Assembly: GCA_028023455.1 (NCBI GenBank)
Contig: JAQFVV010012489.1
Coordinates: 3,828,575-3,892,574 of the forward strand
Direction: 5' to 3'
DNA: 64,000 bases
From: Epiperipatus broadwayi
Lineage: Eukaryota; Onychophora; Udeonychophora; Euonychophora; Peripatidae
The notes beneath the pieces were generated by a model. It worked only from the letters and a program-made list of their open reading frames with translations, was not told the origin of the DNA and did not search any database. The position numbers and the translations under genes are program-made. Shown piece after piece: positions 50,115 through 62,210 of the stretch. Positions within the stretch are counted from its first letter, which is position 1. Every line of letters begins with the position of its first letter.

Positions 50115-50357
50115 TAAACCACTAAACATCACATGATCACCCATCTCTTATGCTAGCACATAACTGTTATTAAACAGGCAAAACTCTCCATACAGTAGTG
50201 CCACCCTTTGCCAACTAGAATAATCAATGGATGCTAGAAGGCTTGTGCATAAAATCCCCATCTAGTGCCTACTCATGCATAAGCCTTCTGGCATCCATTG
50301 ATTACTCTGGTTGGCACAGGGTGGCACTACTGTATGGAGAGTTTTGCCTGTTTAATT
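50115..50357. mobile_element. palindromic MITE, short form
   Basis: TTAAACAGGCAAAACTCTCC and its complement bound two arms of about 90 bp that meet at ACTCATGCATAAGCC near 50275. The arms are about 95% complementary. The left flank CATCACATGATCACC is shared with the 13.2-kb copy. It is the best-preserved copy of the family, with the outer part of the loop deleted. Confidence 0.88.
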
Positions 50358-51585
50358 TGTCATTTGGCTAAAGGATTGACATTAAGAAATTCTGAAAATA
50401 ATTTTGCAAGACCCCTAATATGCTTTAACTTTAGAACAGCATAAATAGATAGGTTCCATTAAAAGAGCTGGCAAATTGAACAGCAATGACAATACCAAAT
50501 AGAGTAACTCATCTGAATTTTATCCACAGTTTAATCACTCGTAGTGTGAAAAAAAAAACTAAAGAATTAGAAATTCATCTTGATTTATATGAGTGGCATT
50601 AGGAATTATTTTATAACAAAAATTTGATAAAGATTATTCTATTTTTAATATAAATGCTTTTATTGGTGTTTTAATATGTATAATTATTAACTTAAATTAT
50701 ATCACAAGTATGTGGCCACATATTTATGCCATCTATTATATAATTTAGTAACTGTGTAAATATTAAGCATCACATGATCACATTTATGGAGAGTTTTGCT
50801 GTGTAAATATTTACATCAAAAGCCATGAATATTTTCTTATAAAAATGGTTTATACACCTCAGCTAGATATCACCCCTTAAAAAATATCATTATCAGTAAT
50901 AATAATGCCCTCTGCAAATAGCACAGTGGTAGACATGAGAGCTAAATGTTTTTGAAGTAATTTTCAGTTAACAAAATCTTGGTTTGGTCTGTTAAATAAA
51001 ACTTCGCAACTTATTATTAATTAATCATACAATTTTCATTTTAAATAATTGTAGGTGTAAGGTGGGCATCGCTTCCCACTTCTTTAACACTTTTCATTTT
51101 CTCTTTATTTTACATTCTAACATAACTTTAACCTCTTAACTAATAAAATAAGAGCATCATTAGAGATTTTACATCGTAGTCATTGTGAGTATACATTGAA
51201 AATTAATTATGAAAACATTATAATGCTTTGAGATAATATTGTTTTGATAGTTTGATTTCTTGCTTAAAGAGAAAAGTAACCTTGAGTCATTAAAAGTCAG
51301 ACAATTATTCGCAGATGTTGCAGTTTGCAGTAACCTTTAAAGCAGAAAAGCAGTTTAGTTAGTAATTTAATGAATATCATTTTTATTGTCACAATGTCAG
51401 TGTCAAGAAAACATTATGTATTATCTTTGTACTGCACAATTATTAATGTTTTTATAAATCTGATTACGTTTTTTTATTTAAAAAAAAATCAAAGCATTCA
51501 TTCTATTAACTGTATTAATTTTTTTTTTTTTTCAGAAATACTGCACACAACTCAGACATGTATACATTTGAAAGATGTAGTAATA
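50358..51585. other. AT-rich stretch, no gene seen
   Basis: A MITE end fragment (CATCACATGATCAC, GGAGAGTTTTGC) lies at 50768-50808, and a TAGCACAGTGG A-box-like site at 50918. Otherwise unremarkable. Confidence 0.6.
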
Positions 51586-51851
51586 ATCTACCTCAGGATG
51601 TCAAACTCATTCAAACAACGGGTCATTTAATGCTACTGGTAAGATTTTCGGGAGGGGGTGGTCACACACATTTTCTTAACATTTTAGTTTGAAGTGAGAA
51701 TGCAGGAATATAGGTGGGGTAATTAAAGCATATTATAGTATGCAGTTTAGTGAATTCAGTTCAATAATATACAATTGATATAGTATTGATTTTATTTAAA
51801 CATTTATTTTATTTAGATAAATTATTATTATTGGGGGAGGGGGGAGTAAAC

Positions 51852-52440
51852 CATGTATTATTTTCCATTACATATTTATATTTCGACGAACTAGCATCTG
51901 CCATTGTCAAGGTTACCTTTTTTTTTCATAATGTCAAATGCTTGACCAGAAAGCAAACCTGGGCTAGCTGCTTGGAAGGCAGCTATGCTAACCTTTAGGC
52001 CACCAATGCTTTTGAAAGAAAAAATCATTAGATCTCAACAGTAATGTTACTGAGTGTGAGATTCATCATGAAATAGTTTAGCATTCCAAATATGTAGCTT
52101 ATCAAATTGTTTATTTTCCTCAGTTTTACCACCTATTAATTTTAAGTTCAGAGATAAGTTTCCACATGGCTGGACTATGTTGAGCTTCATCTGCACTATT
52201 CCAGCCAGGTGAAAGTCACTCATTTTATCTCTTAATTTAAATTCAATAGGTGGCAAAACTGGGAGAAATAAACAATTTGATAAGCCACATATTTGGAATA
52301 ATAAACTATTTCACAATGAATCTCACACTCAGTGACATTACTCTTTGAGATGTAACAGTTTTTTGTTTCAAAAGTTATCTTTGACAATGGCCGATGCTAC
52401 TTCATTGAAATATTGGTATGTAATGGAAAATAATACTGTG
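51852..52440. mobile_element. palindromic foldback nested in the hAT element
   Basis: TATTATTTTCCATTACATA near the left end and its complement at the right end bound arms that match almost continuously to a centre near 52180 (CTGGACTATGTTGAG / CTGGAATAGTGCAGA). Removing the SINE restores a palindrome of about 490 bp. Non-coding; the ORF at 52047-52256 is a by-product. Confidence 0.82.
51918..52010 (-). mobile_element. tRNA-derived SINE, Gly-like head, nested
   Basis: Minus strand: TGGCCTAAAGG A box, GCTGC-CTTCCAA-GCAGC anticodon arm (TCC), AGGTTTGCTTT decayed B box and CATTTGACATTATG tail with A-run. It interrupts the left arm of the foldback, so it is the youngest of the three nested insertions. 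Confidence 0.78.
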
Positions 52441-52487
52441 AAAACATTAAATATAATATTTATTTTTTTGATTACATATTTATAAAA

Positions 52488-54265
52488 TTACAATTTATTG
52501 TTTTTACCAGAAACTTGCCAGTGCTTTCCTCCTAATAGTTTTTCAATGTCTAGATTCAAAGGCTGAGAACAAACAATTTTCATTATGGAAGATAGATGTT
52601 TATCAGTTAATCTTGATTTGTAAGCTGTTTTATTTAATTTCATGCATAAAAATAATTGCTTACATAAGTATGTACTTTCAAAAAAGCATAAAATTCGTGC
52701 AGAATTTTTTTTAATTTCTGAATATCTTTCATTTAAATAGAAACATATTTTGGGAGTTCCTACTTCTCATTATTTTTTTCTAAAATCAAATCATTCCGGA
52801 AATCAATTAATTCCAGTTGTATTGAATTTGGAGCTTTTTCAACTTCAAAAGCAAAAGGTCCACTAAAAAGAGAAAAAAATTTCTTCTAACTCCTTGAAAT
52901 AATCAAAACATTTATCGAATTCATTTTTTTGTAATTTTTGCAGAGTATTGTGAAAATGAGCAACATTGATTTTGTGCTTTTAACTGCTCACACATAACAA
53001 AATACATCAAAATGTTTTTTTGCAAATGATTTTTAAACAAATTCAGTTTTTGTAGAAAGCTTGCAACTGCATCGTACATGTTAATTATCAATTGATCTTT
53101 GCCTTGCAATGTAATATTATGATTATTCAGATGGCCCGTAATATCTGTCAAAAATGATAGGTTTTGTACCCACAATAAATCTTTTATACCTGATATATTT
53201 TCACTGTTTTCAACTTTCATTTTAAAAAATAATATTATTTCATCCAAAAACTGATAGAAGCTCTTTACAACATTATGGCAGGAAAACCAATAAATGTCTG
53301 TGTAATAAAAAAGGTCTTCAAACTCAGATTCTAAATCTTTAAGAAATGAAGTAAATTGGTGATAGCTAAGTGCTCTCCATTGAATAAAGTTGACTATCTT
53401 TGTAACTGTTTTAAATACTTTGTCCATTATAAATATTTTTAAACAAAGAACTTGTTGGTGAATGAGCCAATGAAAAACTTCGATTTTTGGTTTATCTGGA
53501 TTCTCCATTTTGTAATTTCCTTGCCAGCTATGACACAAAACCTTTAGTTTCACCCATCATCGATTTAACACCATCTGTTGTCACAGAAACAAGCTTGTCA
53601 AGAGGCAAATTAAGTTTTTTCAAATTGCTCCATACAACATCAAAACCAGTTGTTGTTCCATGAAGTGGGATGAATTCCAATTCTTTGGTGATCCACATAT
53701 TATTATTTCAACTATGAAAAAACAGCAACTTATGCAACATCTCATATATATGCTTTTCCTGTAGATGCTAAATGATGTCATCTGCCATTTCAGTTATTCT
53801 ATCTGCCACCATATTTCTTGATAATGAGATGTCTCAAAATTCCTGTACATTTTCTGGACAGACAAATTCAGCAGCTTTTATCATACATTCCTTGATTAAA
53901 GAACCATTAGTGAATGATTTTGAATGTTATGCTAATAAATAGTTTATTTTATAACTAGCTCTTGTTACTGATTCATTACTTTTCATGAATTTTGTAAGCA
54001 CTCCTTGCTGGCTACTTAATGAATTCTTCATTGTTTTTAATTTTTCTTCTCTTATTTTTGCTTCAAAGCACAAAAATTGTTCTTTGTGATTAGTGCTATA
54101 ATGTCACTTAATGTTGTATTCTTTAGTGACACTAATTGTTTTTTTTTAATTAAGCATGTAATCTTATTGTTCACTTCCACACAAAATAGTTCAATTCCCA
54201 CTTTCTTGAAATTGTTTTCCCTCATCATCAATCTTTTGTTTTTTATTTAGCGTTGAAAGTGACAT
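52488..54265 (-). pseudogene. hAT transposase, GTF2IRD2-like, multiply broken
   Basis: The reading starts at ATG 54265 (MSLSTLNKKQKIDDEGKQF) and ends at TAA 52488-52490. An N-terminal BED-type zinc finger is recognisable but shifted out of frame (VEVNNKITCLI, then relics of the CxxC...H region). Next come LSSQQGVLTKFMKSNESVTRASYKI, MVADRITEMADDI, ELEFIPLHGTTTGFDVVW and LDKLVSVTTDGVKSMMGE (catalytic-domain segment). The longest open part (53553-52921, 210 codons) holds HWLIHQQVLCLKIFIMD, LKDLESEFEDLFYYTDIYW and LTDITGHLNNHNITLQGKDQL. Several stops and frameshifts kill it. The family cuts and pastes DNA at 8-bp sites and gave rise to vertebrate GTF2IRD2. Confidence 0.9.
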
Positions 54266-55305
54266 TTTCTGTAATAAAAATAGGAATTTAGATTTAAATT
54301 TTAAAAATTAAAAAAATGCAACATGTTTATACTATATACACCTCATAAGGATTTAACACTACTTTAGTAATTAAATGCAAAGAGAGCACTGTTGTCAATT
54401 CTCGCTCCTGGAATTACGTTTGATAAATGGAGGTATCAATAAAAGGGATGGATTATGTTTTCTCTCTCTGAGTCCTGGACTTTCCAGCATGGAGCAATTA
54501 AGATAGATATGTGACAAAGAATAAAGCTGTGCATAAGACCATAGATTAGAAATTGCTGAAGCCACTGAAGTTCCCTAAGGCTGAACATAGACTAATAAAA
54601 TTGTAGAACTTTTAGTGTTCCGCAAACTGAATTGTAATCATTACTAACTTATATGTAAAGTATTATTGTTCTTCATGTTTTATTATAATTAAAATATTAT
54701 ATAACAAAATGTCAAATGCATGCTTGTTATTTCTTATGCTGTCTGACTAGTTTTGGAAAGGTAGAAACTCTCGGACATAAGTTTACTTACATTTTTTGAA
54801 TGAGTTATAAAAAGAAACAACCGCAAATTTTTAACACACCGATCAGGACAAAGAAACTAGCACAACTGCCTTTTGTTAAAATTCTAAGAAAAACCCAACA
54901 TCTGCAAAGAGGATTGCTACATTAGTAATACAAATATCTGATTAAAGTTTTGCTGAAATGCATTTTTGTTTTTGAAAGCACAGCAGCACATTATTAATGT
55001 TGCCAATTTTGATGTTCATCATATTTCAAATGTTTCATCATCATAAAAGCATGTCATCAAAAATATTTAGCTATATGTGTAACTGAGAATTATAAATTAG
55101 GTATGTATGTAGCCAACAATTATTGTATATATTTTAATTCATATAATTAAATATAAAAGCTTGTTTTTTAAAAATAATTTATTGTTTGCAACCTATCATT
55201 CTGTTTTTATTTTATTGCCTAGCATCATAGACATGGGCCATGAAAAATCCCATCGAGGGCTGCATGTGGCCCACAGGCAACCAGTTTGACATGTCAAATC
55301 TACCT

Positions 55306-58091
55306 AATAGAAACACTTAAAAATATTGAATCAATGATTATTTTCTCACTGAGCTAATAAGCTGCTATTGAAGATTTTTACATTTTTTTTCTTTATACCG
55401 CAACTAAGAGTATGTACATACCAATTTCCCAACATTATACAGATAGTTAGCTGGTTTTTAATAACTATAAAAAATTACCAGATTTAATTATGACTTGAAT
55501 TCGACATCATGATAATGGCAACTAAAGCAGAAAATTATAATATGTGGTCTTTCTAAACATGCATGCAAATATATATTGTAATTATTTTTAAGTTTTTTTA
55601 ATTTTTATTAGTGCATCTCTCATCTTAACTTCATTATATGTGATCATCATCCAGTGTGAACCTGAGAACAACTCCCCATATTTACATGTTACAAACACTT
55701 TTTACTCATTCAGTGATCTAGAGGTCTTAAATACTGAATTTCCATGCCCTGTTAATATCTTTCTTATTATACCATTCTCATACAAGGTAGAACTGATTTT
55801 TATCTATACTGTAAGATAATTTTAAAATTTAAAAGTGGATAGAAACTAGTCTCAACCTATTTGAGTGTAAACTAATGCAAACATATTGAGTTATTAATAT
55901 GGGAATGAAGATTAAGATGTTGATAAGGATGTACCTAGTAAGTTAAGATATTCTGAAATACATGCAAAAGTTGGACTGATTATCTATGCTGATGTAGTGA
56001 AGTTCAGATGAAAGATATATTGCTAAAAACAAAAAAAAAGTGTGATATTAATAATTTATTTGTTTTTAATTTTTGCCTGTCTTTAAATTTCTAAATATTT
56101 CCTTCACAATTTCCTTTTTTTTTCTCTCATTTTCTCATTAATAGATTTTTTTTCTTTTCTATTCTTTTTGATATTTGTTATTAAACTAACATTATTAATA
56201 ACTTAAGGATAATCAAGAATAATATGTGTTGTTGACTGCTTCCATTGCTTCAATATTTGATCACTCTTTTACTTTTCCTCAACATTTGCAAGAATGGTTT
56301 GGTATTTTAATTAATCAAATAAAATTACTGTTTAGAATATTAAATAAAAAGTAAAATGTTTAAAGATTTTTTGAGTATTAGAGTTTGATGTTGTATAAAA
56401 TTATAAACATCATATTTCATGGTGATGTTCAAATAGTTGATCTATCTTATACACTTACTCACAATGATGCTTATCTTTATCCTCATTAAATTAAGTTACA
56501 TATGGTATTCATGATTTAGCATAGTGGTAAAAATTGTAGTCTTAAGAGCTCAGGGTTTTCTGTAGTGATTCCTATTTGAGGGATGTCAAAAAAAAAAATA
56601 GTATAATAATTGGAATGAAAATAATGAGTGTAACATTGTTTTAATGCTTGAATATCAGATGATTATTTTAGAAACTCCCATTGCATTTATTTTTGATGAT
56701 TTAGTCATGGAAAGTAATGATATTGCAATTTTTTTAATTAATAAAAGCTCAATTTAATTAATGATACTGTTATGTACGATGCATATTATGACATGTCAAA
56801 TATTGCTCATTCAATGTTGTTTTCAGAAATAATAAGCTTAACCATTAGTGATAATATCAGTCCAATGCTTATTTTCCATTTAACACAATTACATCAATCA
56901 CAGAAGCTTAAATCAGTTTTTTTTTATTTTTATATAAAAATAGTATAGATAACACATCTTTCAAATACAGATTGTTATGGATTTGCATAATTCTAATTGT
57001 TGTATGATAAAACTTTGATTTAATTTTTATGCGAAAAATTGATCATTTATGTTTCATGTTATATAAAAATTGATGATGACCTCTTTATTATTGAAAATGT
57101 TATGCAACATTTAGACATCCTAATGACATATTAAGGATATAATATTTCCATTAAGTTAATCTGAGTCAAGATTTTTTTTGATTGTCTAGAATCTTTAGCA
57201 TATAAAACTTTATCACTGCATTAAATTATATGAGATTTAAAAATAAATAAATAATTGGTTTATCAGAGGAATATATGACACTTAATAACATAATTGGACT
57301 TTAATTCTTTAGTTTTTGAGTTCAACACTTTCATTAGAGCTTTTTTTTTTAAAAAAAAAAAAAATTTATAATGATTTATCTCTTAAATCATAACTTAACT
57401 GCAATATACTTTACATAATTTTAACCTTAAAAGATTTTTTTTGCTATACTATGAATATATATCATCATTTTATCATACATGCAAGAATCAACATTTGCTA
57501 TATTATCATTTTAATAATATGGCCTGTAACAAAGTTTTTTTTTAGTTATATGTTTAAAACTTTGTTTAATTGCAAGTAACCAACAGATAAAAAATCATTT
57601 AAATCTTTTATTAATTACTTGCTTGTTTAATTTTCAAAACCCAAAATTACTGGAAGAAATTTTTAGAACATTTTTTTTTTTTTTATAATGGCACAAGAAT
57701 TAATATTGGGAGATTGAAATCCATTTTGGATCAAAAAAAATATTAAGAAAAAATGTTTCAATTTTTGCTTTTTACTATCGTTTTAGATTAATCTATGGTT
57801 ATAAAAAAGTTTACCCTAATAAAAAAAGTAAACTCCATATATTCTGTTGATGATGTTCACTTTGCCACTACAGCAGTTGACAGAATATAATATAGTGGCA
57901 TATTTAAAATCTAAATGTTCCTGGACCACAACTCAACATTGTCTATTCTAATATTAAAACAACATATTAAAGTATTTTTATTATCTTTTTATTTACCATC
58001 ATTAATATAAGCTAGACAGAATCAACCTATTATATAAAAAAGTTTGAGAATATTCTCACTACAGTAAATGAGATTAGTAAAAATGGTTTAT
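55306..58091. other. AT-rich stretch, no gene seen
   Basis: No supported gene. Contains the tRNA-like patch at 56508-56590 and T- and A-runs near 57340-57365. A short inverted repeat (TATATTCTGTT/GACAGAATATA) lies at 57836-57890. Confidence 0.65.
56508..56590 (+). repeat. tRNA-like SINE remnant, Leu-like loop
   Basis: A box TAGCATAGTGG, CTTAAGA loop (TAA) and GGGTTTT...GATTCC region at tRNA-like spacing. The B box is interrupted, so it is not a functional gene. Confidence 0.35.
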
Positions 58092-58474
<383 letters not shown>

Positions 58475-60960
58475 TTTGAAATTCTAAGACGCAAATTCAT
58501 GTTATGATTTAAAACCATCAGTAAATTAATTATTGTTGGGTATAGTGTTGACAGGATCTAATTACAAAATAACAAATTCATAGATTACCAAACTAATCGT
58601 GTCACTATTGATCAATAAATAGGCAACTATTTATGTTAAGCTGGATAGTAAAGATTTTATATTAATGTGCAAGAGACAAGATAATTATAATATGATGTGG
58701 TCTTTGTCATTTCAATACTAAATCCATGATTTATTTTATATTTTTTTGATTTCTCCCTCATATATTCGTAGTGAATTATATATAATAATATGCTGTATAA
58801 TTTTGAATTCATTACACGATCAACATCTCTAATATGTTGTAGCAGATACTGTTTAAAATTAATTTTTTTTTACTAATTTGGTTATGCTATTATTTTTCTA
58901 AATTTAACTTTTGACAAATATAAGTTAAATTTTAGATTTGATACTTATTTTTAATGAGTTTCTCTTTAAAAAACAAGACATATCTGGCATGATTTTCAAC
59001 GGTTGTCAACAACAGCTTTATAATTTTTACCCATAAAAAAAAAGAACTATATATTTTTGTTTGCAAAAAAAAAAACTTTCTGTCAATTATCATTTTATTC
59101 ACAACATGACTAAAACAATAAATGTCAGAATTTTTTTTTTGAAAAAAGCGATCGTGTGACCGCTTCTAAACGAAATCAATTAATTTAGTTAAATAGTATA
59201 ACAAAGAAATATTGTAAGATATCATCAAGGGTTAATAGTTACTATCAACTATGAATAAACATATTTATTTTTGAAAAACAAAGCCGTTACTAAGTATATG
59301 TTATATCACTTCTTTTACATAAAAGTAATCGAATGGTTTATTGTTCAGTTGTTAATATAATTTGAAGTCACGGAAATGAACAAGCCAGGAACTACAGTCT
59401 ACGGACTTTGACTAAAGTTTTTGTCATTTTACTTTTGCATAAAATCAAACAGGACATCATTCATAATTTTACACCATAAACCAATTAAATCAAATTACGC
59501 ATTTATTTATAGAATTGTATATTAGTACGTTAAAGGCCTTGTGGGAAAATGATAGTATATCTATGATAATAATAAAAATGACTTTTTTATTTTACTGTAA
59601 ACCGTTTTATGTTACTCCCAATATGTATTTTAAATAAACAGATTTTCAATCAGGCTCAAATGGAACATCATTTGGTAAATTTACCCAAGATAGTTTTAAA
59701 TAATATGCATGGAGCTTCCTTTCAAACAATTATATATCTATGAATGTATATATATAAAACAATTCACTAGAATAAAACTACAAAATTTAAATATATATAC
59801 ACACACATAATGCAAACAATGTCAGTTCTATGTGTGTAAATAGCTACATTCAAATGGTTTTAATTACTATTGGTTATAATTAAATAGAAATAAATGTGCA
59901 TATTGTGATCCAGAAAAAAATATATAGATAAATTTACAGTCTGGTTTACACAGCAAAAATCTAATAATACCCTATTTGTAGCTCACAGCACATTTACAGA
60001 TTATAGTTCAAACACATCCTAACTTGTAATTAAAAAAAACTAAAACAATTATTTTTATATCCATAAAGAAAAAGTAATTTTTATGTAAAATAAATGTGAT
60101 TATTTTTTTATGGCACACTATAAACTATTATAAAAGAGAGATGAAAAGTAGAAATAAAAGAATCATTTAACTGGTATGATTATTTTTTTTTATCTTCACT
60201 ATTTGCTACTGATCTCTAATCAAGTGGTCAATGTTGCTCAATAAACTGCAAATAGTAAAGAGTTGTATTATGTGAATGCGTATATCGCTTTTAACATATA
60301 TATATATATATATTATTTGATGATTAAATCTATTGTTAATTAAGTAATGTAATTTATAAGCATCATGTGTTAACAAATACACCTGCATAATTTATTTGCA
60401 AACAATAATTAATATATTTAATTCAAAAAATAAATACATGCAACATGTATACTAAGAAAAACTTGTTTAATACTTTAACAACATAGTATACTTAGTATGT
60501 TTTAGACTAACTGGTAGTCATATTCATAATATACATGTTATTTGTATTTATTTTTTGAATTCCTTTTTTTCCGAGAAAAGTTTAAAACTATTGGAATTAC
60601 ATTAATACATTTAACTAAAAATATTTTTATATATTAACTAATAAAAAGTATTAGAAATAAATCCAATGCCACATGCAATTGGATGATGGAATAAAACTGA
60701 GTTTAGTCTATGAAAAAAAAAATTCTGTTCAGTCTATCTCTTGGGTTATTGATGATCACAGATTTCCTAAGCAACTGACCAAATGATCATTTTTGTAAAT
60801 AATTTAAATCTAGTTTAGTTATCAATTGTCAAAATTTATAATAATCTACATATTTATAAGATAAAGTTCAAGTATTTATATTTTTTGCTTATGAATATTT
60901 ATTCTTTTTAATTCAGATAAGAAAAAATATAAAAGACTTCACATAAAAACATTTGCATGT
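58475..60960. other. AT-rich stretch, no gene seen
   Basis: Slightly more CpG sites at 59140-59560 (including AGCGATCGTGTGACCGCT) but no coding region. A TA run lies near 60296-60314. Confidence 0.6.
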
Positions 60961-61080
60961 CAAGCATTGGGAGCCGAGAGGTCAGCGCAGCCATCTTGCA
61001 AGCAAGCAGTTGCTTGCAGTCGGTTATCGCAGGTTTGCTTCCCGGCTGATGCTTTGACATATGCAAAAAAAAAAAAAAAA
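60961..61080 (+). mobile_element. tRNA-derived SINE, Ala-like head
   Basis: GGGAGCCGAGAGG A box, CTTGCAA loop, AGGTTTGCTTCCC B box and GCTTTGACATATG tail with a long A-run. It reads CATCTTGCAAGCAAGCAG across the anticodon arm, close to the 10-kb copy. No clear target-site duplication. Confidence 0.78.
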
Positions 61081-62210
61081 TTACACACAAAACGGCAAAA
61101 TAATTTAATATTAAAAATTTTCAATTAATTCATTTTACTATTAATTCTATGTAATTATTATTTTAATTTTATAAAGGCATTAATTAAAAATATATGTTGT
61201 ATTAATATGTATAAAGTAAAGATAAACTGTAGCAATATGAACCATTCCTTTAACAGTTTACAAAAAAAATATTTCATATTATAATCAGATTTATTTTATT
61301 TTTATAATCGGTAAATCAATATTTACATGACTAATTCAGATTATACTAAGACCCTTTGCCTCAAGGTGATAATAATTAACTACTTCACAAATAGCTGGTA
61401 TTCTAATCTGAAAAAATGATTCAAGATGGATTCATATCGGACTTAACCTCTAGGCTATAGATATTGTACATGGATACACTAGCTACTTTTTCTGAAGTCC
61501 TTTATTATTATATCAAAGTTATTTTTCAGTAAGTTATTTTCAAAATGATATAAATTTATATCAAATGCTGAACTCAGGGAAATGACAGTTTCTAAATCTA
61601 AAGATCAACTGTAAATAATGTGCCACTACATTTTGACACTGTCTGCAACTTTTCATAATTACAAAAATACGATGGTCGAACGAGAGTAATTATTATCCTA
61701 GAACCAGATTGCGAAGAACATTCAACAATCACGATGATTTATTTATTTATGAATGATGATCAATATTTTTTTTTAATGTAATCTTACACGGACTTACTTC
61801 TACCCAATGGATACTTAACTATTTAAACAAGTAATCTAGATTAAAACAGACACTTAAGTAAATCATTATTTATTACATACTTTTTTCTTATTGGAATTTT
61901 TTCTAATTTCTTTTTTTTTCTTTTAGCAACCCAAACTGAGCCAATCTATTATAAAAGCAAAACACAAACATAAATTTAAAAGCAACCTTATCTTTTTTTA
62001 AATGTGATCCAAATTATTTAACAAATATTATTTTCTTGAGGGAGACCAAATAATTAAAAGTGAATTTTGTTATGATTTTACATCAACCCATCAACAATAT
62101 TTTCATTGTAATTTTATATCAAGTATATTTATAATACTTCAGATTTGTGCTTGCCTTTTTATACAAAACTAAAAACATAAAAATAAAAACCCAATTTTAC
62201 CTTTTTTTAG
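61081..62210. other. AT-rich stretch, no gene seen
   Basis: A degenerate A-box-like TAGCCTAGAGG is on the minus strand near 61458. No gene recognised. Confidence 0.6.

Larger units (their letters stand above)
51594..55297 (-). mobile_element. hAT DNA transposon (GTF2IRD2/Charlie-like), full length, with target-site duplication
   Basis: The 8-bp ATCTACCT flanks the element at 51586-51593 and 55298-55305, the target-site length of hAT transposons. The left end CAGGATGTCAAACTC and right end CAGTTTGACATG are imperfect terminal inverted repeats, with GGGTCA/TGGCCC-type subterminal sequence typical of Charlie-like hATs. The transposase relic is on the minus strand. A foldback with a SINE has inserted between the transposase 3' end and the left terminus. 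Confidence 0.85.
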
